Positions 10,283-23,124 are shown, counted from the first letter of the stretch. The stretch: DNA of 64,000 nt from Triticum aestivum (GCF_018294505.1 NC_057809.1:133708979-133772978); one strand, 5' to 3'. Made by a program: numbers and translations. Notes: generated from the letters alone by a model not told the origin.

Positions 10283-12812
10283 CATAATTCATTTTCTGGA
10301 ATTATTCTAATTCTAAATATTCAGGAAATTTCAGAAAATGCCCTAAACTTCAATAATTCATAGAAAATTAACCGTAACTCCAAATTAAATAATTTATATA
10401 TGAAAAATTATCAGAAAAATTCAAGGAATCCATCTGTACCATTTTCATGCATGTTAGAACAACTTATCACTACTGTTTAGAGCAAATGAAGTGAATGACA
10501 TTTAAATAATCACATATGGAGTTTGAATTTGAATCTTGTATTCAAACCAACTTCATTTAATCTGTTGCTAGTCGCATTAGCCCAAAACACATTCATATTG
10601 CCATGTCATAGCATGCATCATATTGTGCATTGCATTGATTGTACTTCTTCTTTGTTGCCGGTATTTGTCCCCTCTCGATAGACGTGATACCGATGATGTG
10701 ATCGTTGACACTGATGAAGACTCAATGTTATCTTCAGAAGTGCCAGGCAAGCAAAACCCCCCCTTGTTCATTCCGATAAAATCCCACTCTCTCGCTCCTG
10801 CTCTCTTTTACTGCATTAGGACAACATCGATTCATCTGTTACCTGCTGCGGTAGCTGAACCCCTTTATCCTTTACATGGCCTGTCATTCCACAGTAAATA
10901 GATGAAACCCACTAGCATGAGTAGGAGTTGTTTGAGCCCTGTTGTGCCTACTCATTCATGTTTGTTTGTCATGCCTGCTACTGCTTAGAGTTGAGTCAGG
11001 TCTGATTCATCGGGGATGAATCAGAGGTGTGTGAACATGTCCTACTGTGTGTGAGCTAAGTGTGTGAACACGATTTGGTAAAGGTAGCGGTGAGAGGCCA
11101 TGTAGGAGTACATGGTGGGTTGTCTCATTGCAGCCGTCCTCAGGAACTGAGTTCTGTGTTTGTGATCCATGATTCAGCTACTACCACGCATTGGGCCCGA
11201 AACCAATGGACCCTCTCGGCTTCTTAATCACCCTTGTCCTCTGTCCAGGAGTTGCAAGTAGTTTCTGGTGTTTGTAGTATGCTGGAGGCCGTGGACAGCG
11301 CTAACCGTAGGGGTGGGCTGTGATGCGGTAGGCACGTGGCCGGGTAAACGGGGCACCCGTTTGGTGTCACGGAACCCTGTACACATCGTTTGGGGCTGTG
11401 AGCGAAACTCCGGCCGGATCTCCTCATGGATGGAACCCGAATAGGCGATAAACCTGGACTAGAGACTTGAGTGTTTAGGCAGGCCGTGGCCGACACCCAC
11501 GTTGGGCTTCCGCTTGAAGGTTGCCGAGTACATGTCGTGTAAACGGCGGTAAGTGGTGAGAGCGTGTGTGAAGAAGTACACCCCTGCAGGGTTAACCTAA
11601 TCTATTCGAATAGTCGTGTCCACGGAAAAGGACTTCTGGGTTGCTTATATCAGTTCATAGACAAGTGAAAGTGGATACTCTAAAATACGCAAGATAAGCG
11701 TGAGTGCTATGGATGGCGTTCTCGTAGGGAGACGGGAGCGGATCCATAGTGGTGTATTGATATGGTGAATATGTGGACTCGTGTGCGCCACCTCAAAAGA
11801 GTTACTTGCAGTCGTAGTTCAGGATAGCCACCGAGTCAAAGCTAGCTTGCTGCAGTTAAACCCCACCATCCCCTTGTTGATAATGATGCATATGTAGTTA
11901 GTTCTGATGTAAGTCTTGCTGGGTACATTTGTACTCACGTTTGCCTATTTTATGTTTTTGCAGAGAGACTTCGGTCTCGCTAGTAGCTCCACATGGACTT
12001 CGACGTTTAGTTTGTTACCTCAGCTACGATCTTGTGCCCTCGGCAGGATTTGGTAGATAGTCAGGCTTCTCAGCCTTTTTCATTTATAGATGTCTGTACT
12101 CAGACATGATAGCTTCCGCTTGTGCTTTGATTTGTATGCTCTGAATGTTGGGTCGTGAGACCCCCTGTTTGTAATATCTCGCTCCTCGGAGCCTATTGAT
12201 TAAATACTTGTGTCGTAGAGTCATGTTGTGATGCCATGTTGTACTTGCACATATCGAGCATATTGTGTGTATGTTATTGAAATGCTTGGTATGTGTGGGA
12301 TCTGACTATCTAGTTGTTTATCCTTAGTAGCCCCTCTTACCGGGAAATGTCTCCTAGTGTTTCCACCGAGCCAGGGTAGCTTGCTACTGCTCCGGAACAC
12401 TTAGGCTGGCCGGCATGTGTCCTTCTTCGTTCCTGTGTCTGTCCCTTCGGGGAAATGTCACGCGATGGATACCGGAGTCCTGTTAGCCCGCTACAGCCCG
12501 GTTCACCGGAGTCCTGCTAGCCCAGTGCTACAGCCTGGATTCACTCGCTGATGACCGACACGTTCGATGCTGGGTCATGGATGCCTGTCCTTGTAAGTTT
12601 GTGCCACTTTGGGTTTACGACTAGCCATGTCAGCCCGGGCTCCTTATCATATGGATGCTAGCGACACTATCATATACGTGTGCCAAAAGGCGCAAACGGT
12701 CCCGGGCAAAGGTAAGGCGACACCCGTGGGAATACCGTGCGTGAGGCCGCAAAGTGATATGAGGTGTTACATGCTAGATCGATGTGGCATTGAGTCGGGG
12801 TCCTGACAGCGT

Positions 12813-12824
12813 TGGTATCAGAGC
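12813..12824 (+). other. Primer binding site of element B (initiator-Met type)
   Basis: TGGTATCAGAGC begins four bases after the LTR end. This is the standard plant primer site complementary to the 3' end of initiator methionine tRNA. Confidence 0.88.
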
Positions 12825-15800
12825 TTGACTGCCTGTAGGTTTACCAAGCCAAACTGGTCGAAGTTGAGTCTAGAAATTCTTTAGTTATATAAGGGAATTG
12901 ATTGTGGGATGGAACGTAAGGCTCTTTTTACTCCTTATACCTCATGGCCTTCTGATCTGAGTCATCATCTTCTCTTCTACGGGGATTAAGAACTAGGCTA
13001 TCTCTTCTTTCTATTAGGATCACGTGTTACTAATCCGTAGACTTATAAGATTGTTGGATTTAAGCTTGAGTTCAGTTTCTACTACTTCCGTATGTTAATT
13101 GTTGATCTCGAAACCTTGATATCGTGCTTCTGAGTGGTTATGCCACCATTTTGTGAATGTCTCAAATCTTTTCTGAGCATTTACAGCCGTTATGCTGTCC
13201 GAGTCATCCCAGGTTTCTATACAATCTGATGCAATTTGCAAATCCTTTCTTCCCGTTTCGATGTTCCTTTGGGCCAGATTAGCCACACTAGTTAGTGAGT
13301 TGAGGTACTTTATTGCCTTGACATATATGTTGGAGCTAGTATTATGACCCTAGGTGTCTTAGGGGATCATCTAGTAATTTAGCCATGATTTGTGCTCCCA
13401 GTGTGAGGATTCTGGCCATCATTCTCGAAAGCATTCCGTGATGCTACTTAGTAGTAGGTATTCTATTCCTGGGTTCTTGAACCCGAGATTCACTCTACTT
13501 ACTTCATGTCGATAGTAATTGCTAGCTCCCTTAGGTTATTAGTAACCTTTGCGATAGTCCTTGAAGCCGTGGTATCTTCTTCTTCCAGGTACCATGAACT
13601 ACTTATGGCAGAAGTTCCTCGTTGAACTGAAATATCACAATAGGATTATTCTTGAGGAGTTCTCCATTCATAAATCGTGACTCTGCTAGTTCTACCTTTC
13701 TGCATGGGTTATCCGGGAGAAATATGTTGAACTTGGTTCGACATACTAATCTATGCATCCACAACTCAGAAAATTATATGTTCCTTTGAGTTGTTCTCTT
13801 TAGTTGCATTCTGACCCTCGTCTATCAATTGATAGTCAAGAGTATGCGTGCGTTCGTTTATCGATGCCTATTACTCTTGTGGTCCGTCAAGCCATTCCAT
13901 CGCAGAATGACTAGGAGAAACAAACTGCAGTACCTCTTCCATATCCAGGATTGGGTCAGAGAAGTTGTGCTCCGCAGATCAAATTGCTAATCCAGCTTTC
14001 GTTCTGTTCTACCTTGGAGTATTACCATCTTTAAATCGGGATTGTTATAGGAATTGCACCCCATCCTATGAACTCCTGGTACAGTGATACTTCTTGCCGT
14101 CATTAGTCATTCCTCGGTCTTCGTGTTGATGCAACCGGAATACCGACAAATGAATTGTGATGTGTGAAATCAATACGCCTAGCAACCTCGTTGCTGGGTA
14201 GTTAAAGGACAATAATTTTATTCTTAGTGTGTTGGTTATTGGATCATCATTCTAAGATTGATCGTGCTACCTAGTCCATTCTCCTGGTTCACTCCTCGAT
14301 CGATGAGTTAGGATTATTTCAAATTCTTGCTCTATTGATCATATCGTCTTGCCCTGAAAAGCAAGATTGTTCTCGAGCTTAGTAACATACCGGTGGCTCG
14401 TGATTCTCTGAATATCTTCTCAGAAGTATTACCAGGTTGTCACCTGACCGCTATGTTGAGCTCGTGATCAAGTTGGTTTTTTGTGAACCATCCTTCTCCA
14501 AGAATCTGTGTTGGGTATCCCTGAGCTAGTTGGTTAAGTTAGACAACGACTTGGAGAGTTGGAAGATAAAAGCTTGCCTGACTTAGTTCGTTCCAAAGGG
14601 ATATTCTTGTGTAGTGTGTGTTGAAGAAAGATGATATCTTCATCGATTGGTCCCTGTGATCAGTTGCTGGATCTATTGTCTTATCAATCCTTTGATTTGA
14701 GTGTGGGCTATCGTCAAATCAAATCAGAACCAACGATATTCATAATGTTGTCTTACTCGTGGTTGATTCCTCGAGCATACACCATTATATCTTTGGTCTG
14801 ACCAATGCTATCACCGTGTTCACTTAACTATGGAATTCCTTTTAAAAGGAAACCTAGATGAATTGTTGTTGAGCCCATTGACAACATCCTTATCTCCTCC
14901 ATAATTTTGTTGAACATTAAGCTAGTGTTGGAAATTTTTGAAAGCATTTGTTCATGCTAGCTCATGAAGCATATGCTTGGATGAAGGTAGTGACTTCCTT
15001 TAATTCATGTGCATCTGATGCAAGTTGCCGCCGTGGATTCGAGAAAGTCAATGTTGTTTTCTTGGAATCATTCCAAATCAGTCATGCACACGTGCGAAGA
15101 ATTCTGTGGTTTGAAGACTTGCAACCTTCAATCTATATGTGTCCCTAGCACACCAAGCCACTGATTGAATTGTTCAAGGAGAAGAAGTTCCTTCTTAAGA
15201 GTATACCTTATGCAAGGACTTCGATATCCTCGATGATGGTTCCCCTCCTGAATTCGGTAGTGTTTTATTATAAGACTATTTTGTGGTCATGCTTGTCTTG
15301 GACAACATGTTCACATGTTTGTAGCAGAACCAGCTCATGTTTTGGAGCTTGCTATCGTAGTTCGTCTCCCGAGAATCTCGCAACGTCATCTCGTCGATTT
15401 GTGTTGCAAACTTTTATTTTTCTTCCTAGACTCGATGAGTCTGGAATATCCTGACACCAACCAGATCTGAATCTTAGGCAGATATGATGGGTTGGAACAT
15501 TTCCCAAGAACTATAATATTGGTCTCTCGATAACCGGTAAGGTGGATGTCGTGGCCAACACACCCATCCGGTAGACCTATTATTATAGTATCTTATTTGA
15601 TGGAATTGGCCACCTCCCCATAGGGATTTCGTAGGATTTACTCCCTAGTTGCCCCTATGGATCTTTGTGTTCCCGAAGTCCGACCTTTACTTGATGTTCT
15701 AGATACCAAACCATTTCAATGAATGGGATACACTAGCACATCAAGGAGAACATTAGAAGCGGAGTGCTAAATGTCTCTCGGTCGATCATCCAGATTTTGT

Positions 15801-16768
15801 TTCCTTGGCCTCGCTAAGGTGAAATCTGAGAAGGTGTTATCTTCCTTTGCATCTGCATCATCCATCATTAGCCATCATGGTAGTATGTTGTGTTGTCAGC
15901 ACCCTTGACACGGATGTTGATAAAACCTTGATGATTATGGAAATGCTCAAGTTCTTGAGAGCACGCACAAGCGCTAGGTGTTATCATCAACACTAATTGG
16001 GATGCTCTCAGTTTCCTCGGCAATGCTATGATCTTTTCAAACAGCGAATTCACTCCCTATTGTTGGGTTCTTCCCCAGTTACCAGAATCATTTCCAGCAT
16101 TTGCATTTTGTTCCCAGCTTGCACCACCAATGTGCCATTCTACCATGGGTCTCATCCATTTCCGGTGATAAGCAAATTCATCCATTACGTTGTCTTCAAC
16201 AAGGTAATCCACATCATCCAAGTCCGAGTATGCCATTCTACCGACCCCGCCAATCGATTGCTTGTGATTGCCTTAGGCTGGTATAAAGAGTTTCAATGAT
16301 CTTTGAATCAAAGGTAATTCTTTTTGCCACTTAAGGGGATATATCTACGAGTCACCATCCCTAAGATGCCTCGTTGTGGTATCATGGCAATCCAACTCCT
16401 CGCTACGTTGACAACCGATCGCCACATTCTTAAGTCTGGAATTGTTGTCTACTTAGCGAACCCTCGTCATTTGTCTTACCCCATTTCTTCGGATATGTGC
16501 TTCGTCTCTCAGCTCAAGAGATGTTGCTATATCTCATCCCATGAGTTGATCCTAAGTTGTTCGGTCTTCTCGAAGATCGATTGTTCTAGAGTTTTCCTTT
16601 CCTCTTCTTGTCATGATTAGCTGAAGTTCTCAGAGCAAGACGACAAGACAATGATGGTGTTCAAATCAACGTTCATTTGAAGTGCACCCTGGATCATGAA
16701 GATTATACTAGTTTGCGTTTCCCCTTCACCTTACCCTACGCTTGAATCTCGGGACGAGATTTTTGTTA
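12825..16768 (+). pseudogene. Decayed interior of element B
   Basis: About 3.9 kb without a usable frame. Nucleotide remnants can be aligned by eye to element H. The leader up to about 13200 resembles that of H. Around 14700-14890 there is a relic of the RT region (gggctatcgtcaaatcaaat; later tttggtctgaccaatgct), without the catalytic YxDD. Near 16675 there is a relic of the C-terminal chromodomain, and aatctcgggacgagatt before the purine tract is identical to H. There is no trace of the accessory ORF of H. The frame decay is far greater than the LTR divergence. Confidence 0.7.
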
Positions 16769-16780
16769 GTGGGGGTGAGC
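16769..16780 (+). other. Polypurine tract of element B
   Basis: agtgggggtgag(c) lies directly before the 3' LTR, matching the tract of element H at 41180-41192. It is the expected plus-strand DNA primer. Confidence 0.75.
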
Positions 16781-19700
16781 TGTCACAGCCCCAGATCAGC
16801 CCTTGTTTGTTTTTGCTTTAGCATCCATGCAACATGTTTAAATTTTATGAAATTTGAAATGGGGATTGCTCAAACCCTAGCATTAAAGGAATTCACTAGG
16901 TTCACCTAAAATACTTTCAAGTAAGTCCAAATGGCTTTCAAAAATGTTCATGATTTTTGACAAAGGTGAAAAACCTCTACCAAATATGATGCCAATATTT
17001 TTGGGCCATTATGGATTTTTGAGTAATCCATATTGTATTTGAATTGGGGCATTTAAATACTATTAATATTTTTAAATGCTCCAACAATTCTGAAAATAGT
17101 TAAGGGCCTCTGTAATAATTATTTTAATGGCCACAATTATTTGCAGGATTTATTAAAATGATTTGGGCTATAAACTAAATCAGAAACAAAACTACAGAAA
17201 TAGAAAAGAGAAACAAAATAGAAAAAAAGGGGAGAGAGGCCACCTGGGCCACTTACCTGCTTACCTGCCCGGCCCAGCTCCCCCAGCGGCCCAGCCCAGC
17301 CCACCTTCTCCTCCTTTGTCCTCTTCCTCCTCTGCCAGGAGGACGAGCAGAGGCGAGGCGTGGCGCTCGCCGACGCTGCCTCGGCCACCTCCTGCTTGCC
17401 CCCCCCCCTAGCCACCTCCTGCTTCCTCCCTGGCCTCCCCAGCGACGCCACGGAGACGGCCTCGACCCCCCTCGACCGCCTCTCTCTCTCTGGACCCCCT
17501 CCTCCTCCTCTGTTCTCCCTCCCTCTCGTCACCGAACGCACCTGAGAGCGCCGCTCGCCGTAGCCATGGCCGTCGGGCCTCCCTCGCTCCCCCGACTAGC
17601 CCAGAGGCTCCGCCTCGACCCCCTCTTCCTCTCCACCAAGCCACGAGGCCCCGGACGCCCTGCATCGCCGCCCACGTCGCCGTTCCCCTCCTCGGCCACC
17701 GGAGGTCGTCGCCGTCGATTCGCTGCACTCCGGCGCCGCCGCGAGCTCCGTTCCGACGAGCTCCATCGACCCCACGACCTCCCACTCGGTCCTCTGGATG
17801 CGCGGGAGCAAGGGCCATCCCCTGGTGCCCTCAGCGCGCCAAACTGACGCCTCTAGCGCAAGTCCGGCGTGCCCCGCCGTGTTCTATGGTCACCGGCGAC
17901 TCATCGCCGGCGTATCTGATGTGGCGTCGTCATTAGCGCTAATGACCCCACTAACTAACCCCCCAGAGCCACTGACAGCCGGGCCCCACGGCCTAACTAA
18001 CCGGCTAACTAAAATAGATTAAGTTTAATCTAATTGCAGTGGCCCCACGCGTCGGCGTTGACCTCGCTGACGTGGCCTTTGACCGGCCCCACATGTCTGT
18101 GACTCCAGCCAACACTGTGTCACTGACGTGTGGCCCCCACATGTCAGGTTTGACCCGAGCCAGCCCAGTTGACTGCTGACGTCACAGTGACGTGGTGCTG
18201 ACGCCATAATTCATTTTCTGGAATTATTCTAATTCTAAATATTCAGGAAATTTCAGAAAATGCCCTAAACTTCAATAATTCATAGAAAATTAACCGTAAC
18301 TCCAAATTAAATAATTTATATATGAAAAATTATCAGAAAAATTCAAGGAATCCATCTGTACCATTTTCATGCATGTTAGAACAACTTATCACTACTGTTT
18401 AGAGCAAATGAAGTGAATGACATTTAAATAATCACATATGGAGTTTGAATTTGAATCTTGTATTCAAACCAACTTCATTTAATCTGTTGCTAGTCGCATT
18501 AGCCCAAAACACATTCATATTGCCATGTCATAGCATGCATCATATTGTGCATTGCATTGATTGTACTTCTTCTTTGTTGCCGGTATTTGTCCCCTCTCGA
18601 TAGACGTGATACCGATGATGTGATCGTTGACACTGATGAAGACTCAATGTTATCTTCAGAAGTGCCAGGCAAGCAAAACCCCCCCTTGTTCATTCCGATA
18701 AAATCCCACTCTCTCGCTCCTGCTCTCTTTTACTGCATTAGGACAACATCGATTCATCTGTTACTTGCTGCGGTAGCTGAACCCCTTTATCCTTTACATG
18801 ACCTGTCATTCCACAGTAAATAGATGAAACCCACTAGCATGAGTAGGAGTTGTTTGAGCCCTGTTGTGCCTACTCATTCATGTTTGTTTGTCATGCCTGC
18901 TACTGCTTAGAGTTGAGTCAGGTCTGATTCATCGGGGATGAATCAGAGGTGTGTGAACATGTCCTACTGTGTGTGAGCTAAGTGTGTGAACACGATTTGG
19001 TAAAGGTAGCGGTGAGAGGCCATGTAGGAGTACATGGTGGGTTGTCTCATTGCAGCCGTCCTCAGGAACTGAGTTCTGTGTTTGTGATCCATGATTCAGT
19101 TACTACCACGCATTGGGCCCGAAACCAATGGACCCTCTCGGCTTCTTAATCACCCTTGTCCTCTGTCCAGGAGTTGCAAGTAGTTTCTGGTGTTTGTAGT
19201 ATGCTGGAGGCCGTGGACAGCGCTAACCGTAGGGGTGGGCTGTGATGCGGTAGGCACGTGGCCGGGTAAACCGGGCACCCGTTTGGTGTCACGGAACCCT
19301 GTACACATCGTTTGGGGCTGTGAGCGAAACTCCGGCCGGATCTCCTCATGGATGGAACCCGAATAAGCGATAAACCTGGACTAGAGACTTGAGTGTTTAG
19401 GCAGGCCGTGGCCGACACCCACGTTGGGCTTCCGCTTGAAGGTTGCCGAGTACATGTCGTGTAAACGGCGGTAAGTGGTGAGAGCGTGTGTGAAGAAGTA
19501 CACCCCTGCAGGGTTAACCTAATCTATTCGAATAGCCGTGTCCACGGAAAAGGACTTCTGGGTTGCTTATATCAGTTCATAGACAAGTGAAAGTGGATAC
19601 TCTAAAATACGCAAGATAAGCGTGAGTGCTATGGATGGCGTTCTCGTAGGGAGACGGGAGCGGATCCATAGTGGTGTATTGATATGGTGAATATGTGGAC

Positions 19701-20728
19701 TCGTGTGCGCCACCTCAAAAGTTATTTGCAGTCGTAGTTCAGGTTAGCCACTGAGTCAAAGCTGGCTTGCTGCAGTCAAACTCCACCATCCCCTTTGTTG
19801 ATAATGAGGCATATGTAGATAGATCTGATGTAAGTCTTGCTGGGTACATTTGTACTCACGTTTGCCTATTTTATGTTTTTGCAGAGAGACTTCGGTCTCG
19901 CTAGTAGTTTCACGTGGACTTCGACGTTTAGCTTGATACCTCAGCTACAATCTTGTGCCCTCGGCAGGATCTGATAGATAGTCAGGCTTCTCAGCCTTTT
20001 TCATTTATAATTGTCTGTACTCAGACATGATAGCTTCCGCTTGTGCTTTGACTTGTATGCTCTGAGTGTTGGGTCATGAGACCCATGTTTGTAATATCTC
20101 GCTCCTCGGAGCCTATTGAATAAACTACTTGAGTCGTAGAGTCATTTTGTGATGCCATGTTGTATTGCACATATCGAGCATGTTGTGTGTATGTTATTGA
20201 AATGCTTGGTATGTGTGGGATCTGACCATCTAGTTGTTTATCTTTAGTAGCCTCTCTTACCGGGAAATGTCTCCTAGTGTTTCCACTGAGCCATGGTAGC
20301 TTGCTACTGCTCCGGAACACTTAGGCTGGCCGGCATGTGTCCTTCTTCGTTCCTGTGTCTGTCCCTTCGGGGAAATGTCACGCGGTGAATACCGGAGTCC
20401 TGTTAGCCCGCTACAGCCCGGTTCACCGGAGTCCTGCTAGCCCAGTGCTACAGCCTGGATTCACTCGCTGATGACCGACACGTTCGATGCTGGGTCATGG
20501 ATGCCTGTCCCTGTAAGTCTGTGCCGCTTTGGGTTTACGACTAGCCATGTCAGCCCGGGCTCCTTATCATATGGATGCTAGCGACACTGTCATATACGTG
20601 TGCCAAAAGGCGCAAACGGTCCCGGGCAAAGGTAAGGCGACACCCGTGGGAATACCGTGCGTGAGGCCGCAAAGTGATATGAGGTGTTACATGCTAGATC
20701 GATGTGGCATTGAGTCGGGGTCCTGACA
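16781..20728 (+). repeat. 3' LTR of element B (3948 bp)
   Basis: Starts TGTCACAGCC and ends CCTGACA, followed by the target duplication CTCCC. It has no gap and is the better reference for the family. Differences from the 5' copy are dense around 19720-20310 and sparse elsewhere. Confidence 0.94.
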
Positions 20729-22051
20729 CTCCCTCATCCTGCGGTTTCGCACATTTTGATGGAACGCGCTGATCACCGCGGCAGGGTGGACATCTGGGAT
20801 GTTGTGCTGCACACTGCTGAATCTCTGAATGTACTTGCGCAGGGGCTCTCCTTCCTTCTGGGCGAGCAAATGAAGATCACTCTCCTGGCCATGAGGCTTG
20901 TGTCCGCCGGTGAAGGCGCCGACAAACTGATGGCACAGATCATCCCAAGAGGATATGGAGTTTTCCGGCAAGTGCATGAGCCAGGATCTGACGTTGGGCT
21001 TGAGCACCAGCGGGAAGTAGTTGGCAAGGATCTTGTCATCTCATCCCCCGGCAGCTTGCACCGCAATGGTGTAGATGCTGAGGAACTCTGACGGATGCGT
21101 CTTGCCATCGTACTTCTCCGGGACGTCTGGCTTGAAGTTCTTTGTGCTGGGCCACTGGACTTGCCGCAGCTCACGAGTGAACGCAGGACAACCTACCGCG
21201 TACGGTAGATCGCCTGGTTCCCTTGGCGCATGCATGTCAACAGAGGGCCCAGCGCGCTTGTCGAATTGACGTCGCGCTTCTCTTCGGCGCTCGATGCGGG
21301 TTCGAGCGTCTTCTTGTTGTCGATCATGAAGAACTTGGCGCTGATCGCGACGAGCTCGTGGGTCCGACGATGCGGTGGAGTCGCTGTCGAGGTGGATCCG
21401 GCGAGTCGACGATCTTGGCCTTCGGGGCGGTGATTGCATGGTAGTTGCACCTCCGCCCGTTTCGTCACCTCCGGCTCGCGTTCGGCAACCCTGCCGCAGC
21501 GGTGACGCGCTCGGCCGCCATGGAGTGTCGCCGTTGGCGTAGCCGATGAGACTCTGGATGGTGGCCCTCCATTCGTCAATCTTGTCCGACGTCGGAGGGT
21601 AATCTAGGAGAAGTTGAGCTCGCGCCAAAGCTTCTGCTGGAGTGGTGGGTGGCAGTGGCGGACGGCGCGAGGAGCGGGACGTGCTCGAACTTCTAACTAT
21701 GTTAGAAGGAGCAGTATCCCGTCCAGGCGACCGTGCCCCGCTCGTGCCAGCATGCTGGCGTGCATGCTGGTCTTGAGCGTCCCGAGATCCACCAGCTTGG
21801 CCTTGGTCTATCATGCGCATGGTGCTGCGAACACCATGATGCTGTTGGTCCCGCGCCTCCTGAGAAGGGCGCGGTGCGCGTACGGATGCCGAGGTCTGTG
21901 CTGCCTTGTCCTTGGACTTGGCAGCACTGTGATCACCCTCATCGACGGTTGTTCTTCCGCCGGCGTCCACTCCACCACCCGTTTGCTCCAACGGTGGCGG
22001 AAACGACGTGGACGGGGCGGCTGCCGCTGAAGTCTTCTTCTTCGGTGGCAT
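20729..22051 (-). pseudogene. Gag of element A, N-terminal part
   Basis: ATG at 22051 (MPPKKKTSAAAAPS) lies about 65 bases inside the primer site, as expected for gag. The first 250 residues are low-complexity, rich in Arg, Ser, Ala and Gln, with RARRDQRQVLHDRQQEDAR near the middle. The conserved gag core starts at KNFKPDVPEKYDGKTHP. After QAAGG there is an in-frame TGA at 21043-21041. The same frame then continues through RSWLMHLPENSISSWDDLC and LLAQKEGEPLRKYIQRF, both typical of plant gypsy capsid domains, up to the insertion point of element B. Gag would form the particle shell. One nonsense codon makes this copy defective. Confidence 0.87.
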
Positions 22052-22115
22052 GTTGATGAAGGGAACGAAGATCTAGCTCGTGTGAACACCGGATCAGGTT
22101 CACACAATCTCGATG

Positions 22116-22134
22116 CCCCCTACCTGGCGCGCCA
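22116..22134 (-). other. Primer binding site of element A
   Basis: On the minus strand TGGCGCGCCAGGTAGGGGG starts four bases inside the LTR end, where a tRNA primer site belongs. I do not assign the tRNA. The first ten bases are a perfect palindrome. Confidence 0.7.
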
Positions 22135-22138
22135 AAGA

Positions 22139-23124
22139 TGTCGGGGAAACTGATCCTTGAACACCTATGGGGCCGGCGGACCGGGCCCCTTTCGGTTCGG
22201 CGGGGGGCGGAGATCGCACGAAGAGCAGATCGAGGCGAGACACACGAGCAGTTTACCCAGCTTCGGAGCTCTCCGGAGAGATAACACTCCTACTGCTGCT
22301 TGTCTGGTTGTATTATCTGGTGTTCTTGCTCTCCAAAGTGAGAGTGTGATGTTCTCTGGGCTACGAATGAATCGAAGAAAACTGTCCGAGGCTTCGAATC
22401 TATGATCCGAACCCCCTCTACGTTGCGCATGGGCCTCCTTTTATACGCTAAAGGGGTCACCGACAGGTAGCAACGCAAAGGAGGGTAAAAACGTAAAAAG
22501 CGAGGTAGTTGGTACAGTTGCTTGTACAGTGCACCCTACCTAACTCTGACGGCAGGGGACAAGGGCATTAAATTCCCGTCTGAATCGCCCGAACAGTGCA
22601 GAAAAGGACCGTTAGGGGGCGCCACCGTTCGCCACGATGGTGATCTTGTCAGCTTCGCATGCCACTGCGCACCGCTGGCTGCATAGCCTCCCGCCACGCG
22701 CACCCGGAGAGGCCCCCAGAGCGACACGTTGGTAGATGCGCTGGAGCGTGGGCGCAGAGTGGCCGCCTGCCGCGGCAAGCGCCTTGCTGCTGCTGCTATC
22801 TTGTCGGGCCCGAAGGCTTGTCGCTCGCCGGGCTTCGAGGTACCTTGGTCAGTCTTCCCGGCAAGCTCCTCTTGCCGGGGTCTTGTCGCCTTGCCGGAGC
22901 GCGTGGCGCGTCGCGGCAAGTTCCTTGGTGCGCCTTGGTTGGCCTTCCCGGCAAGCTCCCCTTGCCGGGGTCTTGTCTCCTTAGCTTAAATACTTTGTTC
23001 TTGGATGGCTCCAGGGGAACCTTGGGGGATCTGGCGTTCGCCCGACAAGCCTTGCCGCGGGGTGCTGCAACTGCCCGTGCACAAGTTCGGGGTACTAGGG
23101 TACCCCTATTCTAGTACACCGACA
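22139..23124 (-). repeat. 5' LTR of element A (986 bp)
   Basis: Plus-strand ends TGTCGG and CCGACA form the inverted termini. A TATA box (TATAAAA on the minus strand) lies at 22438-22444. The U3 part holds two copies, 90 bp apart, of a block with a perfect 9-bp-stem hairpin (22857-22879 and 22947-22969; CCCGGCAAG and its complement around a 5-base loop). The other LTR is outside the window, so age cannot be estimated. Confidence 0.87.
22438..22444 (-). promoter_or_regulatory. TATA box in the LTR of element A
   Basis: TATAAAA on the minus strand, inside the LTR and about 300 bases before the primer site. This is a suitable place for the element's RNA polymerase II promoter. Assignment is by motif and position only. 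Confidence 0.55.

Larger units (their letters stand above)
8562..12808 (+). repeat. 5' LTR of element B (with assembly gap)
   Basis: Starts TGTCACAGCC, ends CCTGACA. It is 4247 bp against 3948 for its partner. The difference is explained by the 196-N gap at 9317-9512 plus a repeated 94-bp flank. The first 400 bases are AT-rich. A GC-rich block (about 9020-9980) reads like a grass 5' leader. A TGACG-rich block follows, then a long low-GC tail shared with the LTR of element H. Confidence 0.93.
8562..20728 (+). mobile_element. Element B: complete but non-coding gypsy-type LTR retrotransposon nested in element A
   Basis: Two LTRs (8562-12808 and 16781-20728) begin TGTCACAGCC and end CCTGACA. The 5-bp target duplication is perfect: CTCCC at 8557-8561 and 20729-20733. 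A primer site matching the initiator-Met tRNA follows the first LTR, and a purine tract (agtgggggtgag) precedes the second. The interior is only 3972 bp with no frame over about 100 codons. By hand comparison the LTRs differ at roughly 65 places outside the N gap, about 1.7%. It belongs to the same broad family as element H: the LTR 3' halves and the sequence before the 3' LTR are clearly related. Confidence 0.93.
1..23124 (-). mobile_element. Element A: Tat-lineage Ty3/Gypsy LTR retrotransposon, 3' end outside window, interrupted by element B
   Basis: On the minus strand the order is LTR (22139-23124), primer site, gag, protease, RT with two RNase H domains, integrase, then a gene on the opposite strand. 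RT before integrase places it in Gypsy. The second RNase H after the first, the DGG protease motif and an opposite-strand gene beyond pol are Tat-lineage traits. The 3' LTR would lie left of base 1. Element B (8562-20728) sits inside gag, and removing it restores the gag frame. The right-hand target duplication would be CAGAA (23125-23129); its partner is not in the window. Several in-frame stops show the copy is no longer fully functional, although the pol frame is otherwise undisturbed. Confidence 0.9.

Noticed and set aside
12609..12806. 65-codon ORF at the LTR end, repeated in all four B and H LTRs
   Set aside because: Its repetition is explained by LTR homology. No domain, and it overlaps the LTR terminus.
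14948..16620. Small ORFs of 60-100 codons in the interior of B
   Set aside because: None matches gag, pol or the accessory ORF, and sizes fit chance in decayed sequence.
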